DNA of 64,000 nt from CAYUWH01 sp964448615 (lineage in GTDB: Bacteria > Patescibacteriota > Gracilibacteria > Peribacterales > Peribacteraceae), in NCBI GenBank assembly GCA_964448615.1, contig CAYUWH010000002.1:1-64000 (forward strand). The letters run 5' to 3'. Under the pieces are notes generated by a model. That model made no database searches, was not told the origin of the DNA, and saw nothing but the letters and a program-made list of their open reading frames with translations. The position numbers and the translations under genes are program-made. This document shows, in pieces, positions 25,078-33,771 of the stretch. The stretch's first letter is position 1, and each line of letters begins with the position of its first letter.

Positions 25078-25884
25078 TCAATTGAAGAACCATTTCCACC
25101 ACGCTTCCGGCGGATGAATGGCTGTGACCGGCTGTCCTTCGAGTGACTCGATTTTTTCATCACCTTCAATGATGCCGAGCACGGATGGAAGCAGGAGATA
25201 CGTGATGCCTTTGGCGCGGCATGCGGAGAGTAGATTGATCGATTGTTCCAAGTCGCTGCATTGAATGAGATGCGTGATGCGCAGTTTTTCAATCGTCTCG
25301 TCCAGCTTATGCAACTTTCCGGCAACCGGGACGCCTTCGAGTGATGTTTCTTTCGTACCGCGGCCATCGAGGATGGCGACGGGCGCAAGCGGGCTCTTTT
25401 GCGATTGCAACAAGCGGATCAAGTGTGCGGCCTCACGCGTGGCACCGATAATGAGGGTTGGATACATCGGTGTTCCGATACGCAGCCATGCACGCATGAT
25501 CTGTTCCCATGCCATATGCCAAGCCCAAGGCAGAACCCACGAAAGTGCCAAGGCATAGATCAGCAGCAATCGACTGAAAAATAGCCCGAAGATGAAGAAG
25601 TAGGAGAGGGCAAAGAGCGAAGTGGCGACGATGGCGCTTACCAGGAGATACGCGCCGACGCGCAGGCTCTGCTGACGACGCATCAGGCTGAATGTTCGCA
25701 GGAGAATCAGCATCACCAGCCACGGTATGGCGGCCAGTGCCGCGATACTCAGGAATTGCTTGAAGGGAAAATCTGAGGAAAAAATAAAGCCGACACGCAA
25801 AAAGTACGCGAGTACGAAGCTGGCGATGAACAGGGCAAGATCGCTCAGAAGCCAGATCCACAGGGCGAGGGTGCGGCGGGACAT
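25078..25884 (-). CDS. N-terminal half of a polyprenyl sugar-phosphate transferase, 268 aa
   Basis: Four membrane helices (about 10-30, 47-65, 78-105, 108-125) are followed by a Rossmann-like CoA_binding_3-type domain (TLIIGATREAAHLIRLLQSQ ... LEGVPVAGKLHKLDETI ... LSACRAKGITYLLLPSVLGI). In WbaP/WcaJ-type enzymes this is joined to a C-terminal catalytic sugar transferase domain, which is absent here: the protein ends after EGQPVTAIHPPEAWWKWFFN. It is either a natural regulatory stand-alone half or a truncation. No catalytic remnant is seen downstream. TATGCT lies 6 bases before the ATG. Confidence 0.8.
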   Translation of the reverse strand: MSRRTLALWIWLLSDLALFIASFVLAYFLRVGFIFSSDFPFKQFLSIAALAAIPWLVMLILLRTFSLMRRQQSLRVGAYLLVSAIVATSLFALSYFFIFGLFFSRLLLIYALALSWVLPWAWHMAWEQIMRAWLRIGTPMYPTLIIGATREAAHLIRLLQSQKSPLAPVAILDGRGTKETSLEGVPVAGKLHKLDETIEKLRITHLIQCSDLEQSINLLSACRAKGITYLLLPSVLGIIEGDEKIESLEGQPVTAIHPPEAWWKWFFN

Positions 25885-25890
25885 GCGATC

Positions 25891-25896
25891 AGCATA
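25891..25896 (-). promoter_or_regulatory. -10 box of the 25884 gene
   Basis: TATGCT on the minus strand, exactly 6 bases before the ATG. Confidence 0.45.
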
Positions 25897-25903
25897 AAGG
25901 ACC

Positions 25904-26779
25904 TCATGATTGTGTGCTACCTATCCACTTGTATCCCAATCTCGTGATATCCCACGGCGGTGTGCCGTTCCAGCGATATTCGCTGACGGAGATGGGATTT
26001 GGCATCGGCAAGTGCGTGCGCATCCAGGCAAGTTTCTTGGCGACGATCACGCTGGTCTTTGCCTGTTCTTCCATTGCATCCGGGTGCAGGGCATAGGCAG
26101 CGAACGTTTCTGCAAAATCTTCGAATACACCGCTTTGCGCATATTCGGACACGAAATCCTGTTCGCGTAAGCCACTCTTCAGAACCTTCTCATTCGCCCA
26201 CGATAAGGAGAAGAATGAAACGATGGGGGAATCCTTGTAGAAGACCATGTTACCATCCTTGAATCCGCTGGCTCCGCTTGAGGGCGTGCCGGGGAGATTG
26301 CTGTGGATCACGTGACCGCATTCGTGCGTGATGAGTGCCATCACTTCCGCATCCCCGAACGAGCCGTCGACGATAATGGTTGTCTTGCCGCCGAGTCCGC
26401 GGTTTTTGGGATGATCATAGCGGATATAGAAATTTTTCAGGTTATCGCGGCAGCCTGCAGGAAGTGCACGCAGTAATGCATCCGCCAAACGTTGATGCTG
26501 CGGGCGTATATCTTCTTTCTTCACCACTGCCAGCAATGGATGCTCCGCCGGAGCGGTCGCGGGAAGCAGTGCGACGATTTTTTGTTGCTTCGGAGCGGTA
26601 AAGGCTCGTTGCGTCCGCATCCAGCCAACCAGGTTCCACGATCGCTCCGAAGAGCTTTGATGCAGGGGTGGAGCGCTTGTCAATCGGGTGCTGTCTGCTA
26701 TGCTTCCCGGCACAAGCAGGAGCGTAAGGGTAGAAATTGCCGAGAAGAGGCAGATGAGGCGAAGGTGGAGAGTTCGCAT
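25904..26779 (-). CDS. Exported zinc metallopeptidase, 291 aa
   Basis: A signal peptide (about 1-29) precedes a soluble domain. The zinc site is ALITHECGHVIHSN (HExxH). A downstream FVSEYAQSGVFEDFAETFAAYAL probably supplies the third ligand in the manner of putative zinc-binding metallopeptidases with an S-x-YA ... ED-FAE signature. The N-terminal 60 residues of the mature part are low in predicted structure. The start at 26779 removes an unneeded extension and begins directly with the signal peptide. Substrate unknown. It diverges from the RumA-type gene. Confidence 0.8.
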   Translation of the reverse strand: MRTLHLRLICLFSAISTLTLLLVPGSIADSTRLTSAPPLHQSSSERSWNLVGWMRTQRAFTAPKQQKIVALLPATAPAEHPLLAVVKKEDIRPQHQRLADALLRALPAGCRDNLKNFYIRYDHPKNRGLGGKTTIIVDGSFGDAEVMALITHECGHVIHSNLPGTPSSGASGFKDGNMVFYKDSPIVSFFSLSWANEKVLKSGLREQDFVSEYAQSGVFEDFAETFAAYALHPDAMEEQAKTSVIVAKKLAWMRTHLPMPNPISVSEYRWNGTPPWDITRLGYKWIGSTQS

Positions 26780-26824
26780 TGCTTGAAAGCAGAAAGTAGT
26801 ACTTTTTATCACATTTTATATAAG

Positions 26825-28276
26825 ATGTCAACAATTCCCGAGACCTCAGTTCATGGGGGTCAGCACTATACGGTCACCATTGAGAAGGTTACGCACGGGG
26901 GCTCTGGATTGGCCCATATCGACGGTTTACCCGTATTTATCCCAGGTGCCATTCCGAGTCAGGAGGTGGAAATCGTCATTACCAAGCGCAAAGACCGCTT
27001 TGCCGAAGGAAAGGTGCAGAAAATCATTCGAAAAGCCAAAGATGAGATCATGCCTCGCTGTCAGCACTTCCTCTCTTGCGGAGGCTGCACCTGGCAAAAC
27101 CTGCCGTATGACCGGCAGTTGAAATACAAAGAAGATATCGTCCGCGAGACCCTTGAGCATCTGACTCCCATTGATGAAGAAGCCCGTAAACAGCTCCCGG
27201 GCCGCGTGCTTAAGATCATCCCGAGCCCGCAGGTGTTTCACTATCGCAATAAATTGGAGATGAGTTTTGGCTATGCTTCAATGCGCAGCGAAGAGAAGAA
27301 CGGCAAGCGCATCTATTTCGATGAAAACCCGACGATCGGCTTCCATCAGCCCGGAGAATGGTCGACCGTGCTGCCGATCAGCGAGTGTCATTTGTATGAC
27401 GAACAAATCGGTACGCTGCTCTCCGATGTCCGCCGCTTCATGCAGGATACGAAGTTGCCGGTCTACAATCCGAAGACGCATAAGGGGTTACTCCGCACGC
27501 TCTTGTTGCGTCGCGGCATTCATACCGGTCAGCACATGATCGGCTTCATGGTGAACGCGAAAAAGAAAGAACTTGAGCCACTGTTCCAGAACTTCATGCG
27601 GTTCGCGGGCCGTCCTGGGTTGGCATCGCTGCTCATGATCGAAAGCACTGGCCTCAATGACAAACCCGAAGCGCCGAAGATCCACACGCTTGTCGGCAAG
27701 GAAACAATCACCGAACGTTTGTTCGATCTTGAATTCGAAATTTCTCCGTTTTCGTTCTTCCAGACGAACACGCTCGGTACCGAGAAGTTGTATCAAGCGA
27801 TTTTGCAGTCCGCGGACCTCACGTCGCGCGACACGGTGCTCGATGCCTATTGCGGCATGGGAACGATCGGTCAGTATCTCGCGCGCTTCTGCCAGAAAGT
27901 CGTCGGTATCGAGAGTCATCCTTCCGCGGTGGAAGATGCGCTCAAGAGCGCGGGAAAAAATCGCATCGGGAATATCAGTTTCTACAAAGGCCGTTCCGAG
28001 CAAATTCTCAAGGATCAGCTCAAGCCCGGTGGCAAGTATGTGTTCGACGTGATCGTGCTCGATCCTCCCCGCGCGGGGCTGCATCCTGCCGCAACCGAAG
28101 CGGTGATCGCCCATGCGCCTCGCAAGATCGTGTACGTATCCTGCAACACCGCGACTTTCGCGCGCGATCTCGGCGAATTCATGAAGAAGGGGTACGAATT
28201 GCGATCGGTGCAGCCGGTCGATATGTTCCCGCACACCGCGCACATCGAAACCGTGAGCGTTTTGCAGAAAAAGTAA
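26825..28276 (+). CDS. RumA/TrmA-family RNA (uracil-5-)-methyltransferase, 483 aa
   Basis: It transfers a methyl group from SAM to uracil C5 in 23S rRNA or tRNA. An N-terminal TRAM domain (VTIEKVTHGGSGLAHIDGLP) is followed by an iron-sulphur site (CQHFLSCGGCTWQNL, with a further Cys in PISECHLYD). The SAM-binding motif is VLDAYCGMGTIGQYLA; DPPRAGL and the catalytic-Cys motif VYVSCNTATFARDL complete the C-terminus. RNA target (U747, U1939 or tRNA U54) cannot be assigned. The stop is 2 bases from rlmH, so they form an operon of ribosome modification enzymes. Confidence 0.93.
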   Translation: MSTIPETSVHGGQHYTVTIEKVTHGGSGLAHIDGLPVFIPGAIPSQEVEIVITKRKDRFAEGKVQKIIRKAKDEIMPRCQHFLSCGGCTWQNLPYDRQLKYKEDIVRETLEHLTPIDEEARKQLPGRVLKIIPSPQVFHYRNKLEMSFGYASMRSEEKNGKRIYFDENPTIGFHQPGEWSTVLPISECHLYDEQIGTLLSDVRRFMQDTKLPVYNPKTHKGLLRTLLLRRGIHTGQHMIGFMVNAKKKELEPLFQNFMRFAGRPGLASLLMIESTGLNDKPEAPKIHTLVGKETITERLFDLEFEISPFSFFQTNTLGTEKLYQAILQSADLTSRDTVLDAYCGMGTIGQYLARFCQKVVGIESHPSAVEDALKSAGKNRIGNISFYKGRSEQILKDQLKPGGKYVFDVIVLDPPRAGLHPAATEAVIAHAPRKIVYVSCNTATFARDLGEFMKKGYELRSVQPVDMFPHTAHIETVSVLQKK

Positions 28277-28277
28277 G

Positions 28278-28742
28278 ATGCAACGCGTGACGCTTCTCAC
28301 GATCGGCAAACCGAAAGAGCAGTGGGTGAAGGAAGCGTGTGAGCAGTATCTGCAGCGTTTGCGTCCGCAGATTTCGCTGACTGTGTTGGAATTGGGGCCG
28401 AGTCGCGGTAAGGACGGTGTGGTGCAGCAACTTGAAGAATCGGAGCGGCTCCTTCGATCGCTCGAGAGCATGCAGGGGGATATTTGGGTGCTGGACGAAA
28501 CAGGAAAGGGGATGACTTCGATGGAATTTGCGAAGCATCTTGGTGCTGCGCGCGATCAAGGCACGCCGAGTATTTTCGTGCTTGGCGGCGCCTACGGTCT
28601 GACCGATGCCGTTCGCAAAAAAGCGCGCGTCGTAGTGCGTTTAAGCGATATGACGCTGCCGCATGAACTCTGCCGCGTGCTCTTTTTGGAGCAACTGTAT
28701 CGCGCCTGTGAAATCAATCGCGGGAGCGGGTATCATCATTGA
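28278..28742 (+). CDS. rlmH: 23S rRNA (pseudouridine1915-N3)-methyltransferase RlmH, 154 aa
   Basis: A small SPOUT methyltransferase. The knot region is intact: SIFVLGGAYGLTDAVRKKAR, then the C-terminal LSDMTLPHELCRVLFLEQLYRA and INRGSGYHH, the signature tail that enters the ribosomal decoding site. Length is normal (E. coli 155). Translation is probably coupled to the upstream methyltransferase. Confidence 0.96.
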   Translation: MQRVTLLTIGKPKEQWVKEACEQYLQRLRPQISLTVLELGPSRGKDGVVQQLEESERLLRSLESMQGDIWVLDETGKGMTSMEFAKHLGAARDQGTPSIFVLGGAYGLTDAVRKKARVVVRLSDMTLPHELCRVLFLEQLYRACEINRGSGYHH

Positions 28743-28762
28743 AACCGCAAAGGTGACGTCGC

Positions 28763-28791
28763 AAAAAATCCCCTCGTACGTGACGAGGGGG
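28763..28791 (-). terminator. Terminator of the two-gene orphan unit at 28852-29462
   Basis: On the minus strand, CCCCTCGTC pairs with its complement GAGGGG side and is followed by ATTTTTTG. It may also slow plus-strand rlmH transcripts. Confidence 0.8.
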
Positions 28792-28851
28792 GTTAAGGAA
28801 GTGGGAAACGATCATTCGTGTGCGGTACCTTTCTGGTTGGGAGAGTGAGCA

Positions 28852-29058
28852 TCATGCAGTAAAGGGCGGAGCGCGTGGTAAGGGTGCCCGGTAGTAGAGC
28901 GCCCAGGCGTAGCCGAGCAGTCGTAGAGTCTGCGGAAGAAAGGGGTGTATGAATGGCAGAATCCATGCGAAATCATCGCATGTGTCGGGATCATCCAATA
29001 CCAAGCCGGCTTTTTCGGTATCGATGTGATCCTTTGATTCGCCTTCCTTCCGCTTCAT
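28852..29058 (-). CDS. Small orphan protein, 68 aa
   Basis: It begins with an ATGA overlap on the stop of the upstream gene, a sign of translational coupling. The protein is charged at the N-terminus (MKRKEGESKDHIDTEKAGLV) and hydrophobic at about 31-60, probably membrane-associated. No family recognised. A terminator lies 61 bases downstream. Confidence 0.7.
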   Translation of the reverse strand: MKRKEGESKDHIDTEKAGLVLDDPDTCDDFAWILPFIHPFLPQTLRLLGYAWALYYRAPLPRAPPFTA

Positions 29059-29462
29059 GCTTCCGGGCGGGGTGTTTCCTTTTCCGGCCGGTTTGTTCCC
29101 GCTTGAACGGCGGGCAGAAGCTCTGCCAGAACTGTAGGAAGCGTTGCCTTGAGAACATCCGGAATCAGCTCGCTGAGCAGCTCTTTCGTGCGTTCTCTCG
29201 CGAGACGATCGGCCTGTTCCTGTTGATAGGCGGCTATCTGAAGATAGAGCTGGCGTAGCAGTGCAGCCGCGACACTTGAGCCATAGATGCCGAGAATCCA
29301 TGCTCCGGCATACTGGACCCAGCGGATGAAGACATCGACGTGCTGGAGATTGAGGACTTCGGTGGCCAGCAGTGTGATCATGAAGATGCAGAGCAGGCCG
29401 AAAGCGGCAAGCGCATAGACGCCGCCTCGAAGCAACATTCGTCCGAACTTGCCTAAACGCAT
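29055..29462 (-). CDS. Orphan membrane protein with coiled coil, 135 aa
   Basis: Two membrane helices (about 12-35 and 46-67) precede a long amphipathic helix (QIAAYQQEQADRLARERTKE) and a Pro/Glu-rich tail. A strong AAGGAGG lies 10 bases before the ATG. With its small downstream neighbour and the terminator it forms a compact orphan unit. No family recognised. Confidence 0.8.
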   Translation of the reverse strand: MRLGKFGRMLLRGGVYALAAFGLLCIFMITLLATEVLNLQHVDVFIRWVQYAGAWILGIYGSSVAAALLRQLYLQIAAYQQEQADRLARERTKELLSELIPDVLKATLPTVLAELLPAVQAGTNRPEKETPRPEA

Positions 29463-29636
29463 GTTCGTAGCCTCCTTTCAGAGTCGGTACCCGTGATGTG
29501 AACGACCGTTCGTTGTTGGTACCTCCTCCGATCGCACACCCTATGCCTGGTGTCTCCTATGTGCAATCAACAAAATCCAATTTTCTCTCGCTTCCTCCAG
29601 AGAAGATGCTGTTCTGCTGCCAAAGCGCTCCTTCTC

Positions 29637-29664
29637 TTGAAGAATTGCTGTTTTGGGCTATACT
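29637..29664 (+). promoter_or_regulatory. Promoter of the tRNA-Glu gene
   Basis: TTGAAG (29637-29642), a 16-base spacer and TATACT (29659-29664), 18 bases before the tRNA 5' end. Confidence 0.6.
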
Positions 29665-29682
29665 CCGCGCACATTCTAACTT

Positions 29683-29757
29683 GGGGTCATCGTCTAACGG
29701 TTAGGACAGCAGGTTCTCATCCTGCAAATCGGGGTTCGATTCCCCGTGGCCCTGCCA
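29683..29757 (+). tRNA. tRNA-Glu (anticodon CTC), CCA encoded
   Basis: A complete cloverleaf: acceptor GGGGTCA pairing with TGGCCCT (first pair G-T), D arm with GGTTAGGAC, anticodon stem GCAGG/CCTGC around loop TTCTCAT (anticodon CTC, reading GAG), T arm CGGGG TTCGATT CCCCG, and a genomic GCCA end. The 219 bases between the gene start at 29462 and the tRNA contain only the upstream ribosome site and this promoter. Confidence 0.95.
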
Positions 29758-29767
29758 GCACCAAGCA

Positions 29768-30442
29768 ATGACTATGCGCCCCCTCGCCACTATCTGGGAT
29801 ATGGACGGTACGTTGCTCGATACGGAAGAACTCACGCTGCGGTGTTGGGAGCAGGCATGTGCCAAGCATGGGTATTACAAAGTGAGGACAGTGTTGCTGA
29901 AGCTCATTGGACGAACCGCACGTGATGCTGATGAAGTGTTACGACAGGAACTGGGAAATGATTTTCCTGTGGAGCTTGTACGTGCATCGAAAAACCAGAT
30001 GGCACAGGCACATTTCCATGAACACGGAGTACCGGTGAAAGCAGGTGTTCTCTCAGTGCTCTCGTGGCTACAGGAGCGCAGGGTTCCCTGTGCCGTGGCA
30101 AGCTCCACCCAGCGCGAAAAAGTGTTGGCCCACCTCAGCCGTGCCGAGCTCATGGAGTATTTCCAGTGCATCACGGGAGGGGATGAAGTCACGCGCAGCA
30201 AGCCAGATCCTGAAATCTTCCTTGCTACTGCAGACAGGCTTAATGTGAATCCTCAAGATTGTGTGGTGTTTGAGGATTCCTTCAATGGTGTCACTGCCGC
30301 GCATGCTGCGGGAATGCATGTGGTCATGGTGCCTGATCTCATTCAGCCTACATCCGAAATTCTCCAACTTACGCATCACACATTACGATCCTTGGAAGAC
30401 GCGATGCCCTTGTTGCATCAGCTCTTGCGCCAAGAGGGATAA
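29768..30442 (+). CDS. HAD-superfamily hydrolase, beta-phosphoglucomutase-like, 224 aa
   Basis: Motif I DMDGTLLDTEE (nucleophile and acid Asp), motif II ASSTQRE, motif III Lys in RSKPDPEIFL, motif IV VVFEDSFNGVTAA. The helical cap sits between motifs I and II. It is a sugar-phosphate phosphatase or mutase; the mutase cannot be told from a phosphatase by eye. It starts 10 bases after the tRNA, so it may be read from the tRNA promoter. A second ATG at 29774 is also possible. Confidence 0.9.
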   Translation: MTMRPLATIWDMDGTLLDTEELTLRCWEQACAKHGYYKVRTVLLKLIGRTARDADEVLRQELGNDFPVELVRASKNQMAQAHFHEHGVPVKAGVLSVLSWLQERRVPCAVASSTQREKVLAHLSRAELMEYFQCITGGDEVTRSKPDPEIFLATADRLNVNPQDCVVFEDSFNGVTAAHAAGMHVVMVPDLIQPTSEILQLTHHTLRSLEDAMPLLHQLLRQEG

Positions 30443-30457
30443 ATGGACGCTGATTTC

Positions 30458-30621
30458 CTTATAGTCCTTCCTCCTTATCCTCAGCACCATCCGTACCGCG
30501 GCAGGACAATGATGATGAACGTCATGCCGGTCCAGATCATCCACGAATGCTGCTCAGAGAAGCGGTTATCGACGCCGTCGTTTTCATCATCTTCGCGCGC
30601 ATCACCGGCCTTATCGCCGTC
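30458..30621 (-). pseudogene. Relic of the TSP3-repeat protein C-terminus
   Basis: Read on the minus strand, this gives DGDKAGDAREDD then [17 protein letters not shown], nearly identical to the end of the intact protein at 35862-37661 ([17 protein letters not shown]). A small deletion after IVL breaks the last helix into LPRYGWC-stop. At DNA level, similarity continues past the frameshift to the former stop (near 30458). The relic overlaps the last codons of the membrane protein gene at 30611. Confidence 0.85.
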
Positions 30622-31174
30622 GTGGTGCCAGAATGAACAGAGTCATGATTGAATTGATAATGATCATTGCTATGGAATGCAAAGTGGTGGCGATGTTGTA
30701 TGCATCCAATGAAAAAAGCGTCAGAACATGACGGAGCACGTTCATGGCATACAAGATGGGTATTTCGGTTTTGGGGAGCTTCCATGTTTTACGTAGCGTC
30801 GGAAGAAATGCGATGACATCGATGCTGACAACGGTGATAACCGAAATAGTGGGATCATTCGTCATGGCCCACGGAATGAGTCCGAGAAGCGCGATGATGA
30901 GAAAGTAGGTGTCTCGTTTTTGGATATTCCGGAAGCCGTATCGCAAAGAAAAAATGAAGATGATGATCGTCAGCATTTCGGCGACTCCGGTCGGAATAGA
31001 CCCCATGCCTCCGCCTTTTGCGACTTGCCCGAAAAACGTCACCCCTGAAACGATGGACCACACGAGCCATGTGTACGGATGAGGTTGGATTCTATTCTTG
31101 ATGACATCTCGCAAATACGGGGCATTGCCCACCAGCGCCAACACAACCGCGGCTGCAACAAAAACTTCCTGCAT
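30611..31174 (-). CDS. Polytopic membrane protein of unknown function, 187 aa
   Basis: About six hydrophobic helices with a first block GNAPYLRDVIKNRIQPHPYTWLVWS and a second DVIAFLPTLRKTWKLPKTE. This repeat of P...LR...K.....P recalls PQ-loop-like small transporters, but I cannot name the family. The C-terminal residues (LAPRRR) and stop come from the overlapping gene relic in a different frame, so the original end may have been lost. TACTAT lies 6 bases before the ATG. Confidence 0.75.
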   Translation of the reverse strand: MQEVFVAAAVVLALVGNAPYLRDVIKNRIQPHPYTWLVWSIVSGVTFFGQVAKGGGMGSIPTGVAEMLTIIIFIFSLRYGFRNIQKRDTYFLIIALLGLIPWAMTNDPTISVITVVSIDVIAFLPTLRKTWKLPKTEIPILYAMNVLRHVLTLFSLDAYNIATTLHSIAMIIINSIMTLFILAPRRR

Positions 31175-31180
31175 GCTGCC

Positions 31181-31209
31181 ATAGTACTCTTCTCAAAGAT
31201 CGCTATCAT
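31181..31209. promoter_or_regulatory. Divergent pair of leaderless -10 boxes
   Basis: TACTAT on the minus strand (31181-31186) is exactly 6 bases before the ATG at 31174. TATCAT on the plus strand (31204-31209) is exactly 6 bases before the ATG at 31216. Both genes start within 41 bases of each other. Confidence 0.5.
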
Positions 31210-31215
31210 GCAGGC

Positions 31216-31359
31216 ATGAAACTAGGACAAAACACGGCGGTCTTCGTCTTGTTTTTCGGTGTTGCCGTTATCGAGGCTCTTCAGACGCAGGATTGGCTTA
31301 TGGTTTTGATGTGGGCCGCCATCGGCTTGGTCTTCTTGTGGGGCGACAGGAAGAGATAA
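31216..31359 (+). CDS. Small membrane protein, 47 aa
   Basis: The reading frame is MKLGQNTAVFVLFFGVAVIE, then a short Gln-Thr-Gln-Asp turn and a second hydrophobic stretch (WLMVLMWAAIGLVFLWG) ending in GDRKR. It looks like a two-helix hairpin with a positive cytoplasmic end. Evidence that it is real: a hydrophobic, non-repetitive frame and a -10 box at exactly the 6-base spacing used by other genes. 31360-31495 shows nothing further. Confidence 0.6.
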   Translation: MKLGQNTAVFVLFFGVAVIEALQTQDWLMVLMWAAIGLVFLWGDRKR

Positions 31360-31495
31360 AACTAGATGGTTACGACAGTTGCGATATTTTTCAGGACTTT
31401 GTACCACTCCACTAAAATCTCGATGACAGAGTTTGCGTCGAGAGCCTTCTGGTTTACCAACATTCACCTCAGACGATTCAATCTCGTTGTATTGC

Positions 31496-33766
31496 CTATA
31501 GCCGCACCCTTCTCAGGCGCAAGGCATTGCCGATAACAGATACCGAACTAAAGCTCATGGCAGCAGCGGCAATCATTGGATTGAGAAGTAGTCCCCACAA
31601 CGGGAACAGCACTCCTGCGGCCACGGGGACGCCAACTGCGTTGTAGATAAACGCAAAGAAAAGATTCTGGCGAATGTTGCGCATTGTTTTTTGGCTCAAT
31701 GTTCTCGCGCGCACGATCCCGCGCAAATCACCTTTGAGAAGAGTGATACCCGCGCTTTGCATGGCGATATCCGTCCCTGTGCCCATAGCGATGCCAATAT
31801 GCGCTTGCGCCAGTGCGGGTGCATCGTTGATGCCATCACCGGCCATGGCCACGGTGTAGCCTTCGCTCTGCAAGCGTCGCACCACTTCATGCTTGCGCTC
31901 TGGCAACACGCCCGCTTCCACCTGTTCCAATCCAAGCTTTCGCGCAACGGCCATTGCCGTCGTACGGTTGTCACCCGTGAGCATGACTACTTGTACGCCT
32001 GCCTCTTGCAAGGAACGGATGGCCTCAATGGATGATTCTTTAATAGGGTCTGCCACGCCGATCAGCCCCATCATCTTCGTATCAACTGCAAGAAACATGA
32101 CAGTCTGTCCTTCCTTGCGCAGCTTTTCCGCTTCATCGGAAGCCACGTTGCTGTCCACGCCTGACTCATCGAGCAGCTGCTGATTCCCGAACAGAACAGC
32201 ATGTCCGCTGACTGTCCCCTGTATGCCTTTGCCTGTTACCGAACGGAAGTCCGATGCTTTTTCCGGTGAAATGCCGCGCTCACGCGCCCCCGCAATAATC
32301 GCCGTCGCAAGAGGATGTTCACTGCCCTGTTCAATGCTGGCGGCCATCCGCAGCACATCGTCCTCGCTGCTTCCGTTGAATGTTCGCAGTGAAGCCAAGC
32401 GTGGCTTTCCTTCAGTGAGTGTTCCCGTTTTATCCACCACTAACATGTTCACGTTCTCCATGATCTCCAATGATTCTGCATCCTTGATCAGAACACCCGC
32501 TCCTGCGCCTTTGCCTACGCCGACTGTGATGGACATAGGTGTGGCAAGTCCAAGCGCGCACGGACATGCGATAATCAGGACGGATACGGCATTGACGATG
32601 GCATAGGCCAAACTAGGTTCCGGACCAACTATGTACCACGCGATGAATGTCAGGATGGCGATCACCACAACGACGGGCACAAAATAACCCGAAACACTAT
32701 CAGCCAACCGCTGAATAGGTGCGCGAGTACGCTGCGCGGCGCTTACCATTTCTACGATATGCGAAAGCAACGTGTCACTGCCGACTTTTTCGGCGCGCAG
32801 AATAAAACTGCCCGTTCCATTGAGCGTGCCGCCAATGACGTTGTCTCCCACAATCTTCTCCGATGGAATGGATTCGCCGGTCACCATGGATTCATCAATG
32901 GCGCTGCTACCTTCAAGGATGACGCCATCCACAGGAATCTTTTCACCCGGACGCACGCGAAGCCTGTCGCCCTTTTGCACCTGTTCCAAAGGCACATCTT
33001 CTTCCGTACCGTCTTCTCGTACGATTCGCGCCGTCTTTGGTGCGAGACCAAGCAGCGATTTGATCGCATTACCCGTTTGATTGCGCGCCCGCAGTTCTAA
33101 TACTTGCCCTAGCAAGACAAGCACGGTAATCGTCGCCGCTACCTCGAAATATCGTCCTACGTGTCCATGAGCATTCTTGAAAGAATCAGGAAACGCATCA
33201 GGGAAGAGAATGGCAACGATGCTATAGATATAGGCAACCGCCACCCCGAGTGCGATCAGGGTAAACATGTTGAGAGAACGATTGTTGAGCGACTCCCATC
33301 CACGTACGAGCAGTGGCCATCCGCACCAAAGCACCACAGGTGTTGCCAGCAGCAATTCCAGCCATGGCATCAAGGACATGCCGATCATCTGCGCAAAGAA
33401 ACCTTCAAGCATCGCTATAGCCAGCAAAGGCAGTCCCAAAACTGTTCCAACCCAAAAACGCAGAGTCATATCTTTCAATTCGGGATTCTCTTCTTCATCG
33501 AGAGAAGGGCTCATGGGTTCCAGAGCCATGCCGCAAATCGGGCATGATCCGGGTTGATCCCGAATAATCTGCGGGTGCATCGGACAGGTGTAGCGCGTGG
33601 GAGCCGCGGCAGGACTTTTCTGTATGCGCTCCAAGGACATTCCGCATTTTGGGCAGTTTCCGGGTTTACTCTGCCTGATTTCGGGGTGCATCGGACACGT
33701 ATATTCCGCAGTGTCATTCAATGCATGATCTTGCGGATGAGCCGAGTGATTGCAGCATTCTTTCAT
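31496..33766 (-). CDS. copA: Copper-exporting P1B-type ATPase, 756 aa
   Basis: It pumps Cu(I) out of the cytoplasm. Two N-terminal heavy-metal-binding zinc-finger-like modules ([20 protein letters not shown] and [20 protein letters not shown]) replace the usual CxxC domains. Eight helices follow, with the ion site CPC in [13 protein letters not shown], the phosphorylation site [11 protein letters not shown], the nucleotide His in SEHPLA and the hinge [10 protein letters not shown]. The last helices carry [10 protein letters not shown] and [20 protein letters not shown]. The start at 33766 gives a His/Cys-rich leader ([15 protein letters not shown]). Five bases separate it from the oxidase gene: a csoR-oxidase-copA operon. 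Confidence 0.95.
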   Translation of the reverse strand: MKECCNHSAHPQDHALNDTAEYTCPMHPEIRQSKPGNCPKCGMSLERIQKSPAAAPTRYTCPMHPQIIRDQPGSCPICGMALEPMSPSLDEEENPELKDMTLRFWVGTVLGLPLLAIAMLEGFFAQMIGMSLMPWLELLLATPVVLWCGWPLLVRGWESLNNRSLNMFTLIALGVAVAYIYSIVAILFPDAFPDSFKNAHGHVGRYFEVAATITVLVLLGQVLELRARNQTGNAIKSLLGLAPKTARIVREDGTEEDVPLEQVQKGDRLRVRPGEKIPVDGVILEGSSAIDESMVTGESIPSEKIVGDNVIGGTLNGTGSFILRAEKVGSDTLLSHIVEMVSAAQRTRAPIQRLADSVSGYFVPVVVVIAILTFIAWYIVGPEPSLAYAIVNAVSVLIIACPCALGLATPMSITVGVGKGAGAGVLIKDAESLEIMENVNMLVVDKTGTLTEGKPRLASLRTFNGSSEDDVLRMAASIEQGSEHPLATAIIAGARERGISPEKASDFRSVTGKGIQGTVSGHAVLFGNQQLLDESGVDSNVASDEAEKLRKEGQTVMFLAVDTKMMGLIGVADPIKESSIEAIRSLQEAGVQVVMLTGDNRTTAMAVARKLGLEQVEAGVLPERKHEVVRRLQSEGYTVAMAGDGINDAPALAQAHIGIAMGTGTDIAMQSAGITLLKGDLRGIVRARTLSQKTMRNIRQNLFFAFIYNAVGVPVAAGVLFPLWGLLLNPMIAAAAMSFSSVSVIGNALRLRRVRL

Positions 33767-33771
33767 GGAGA

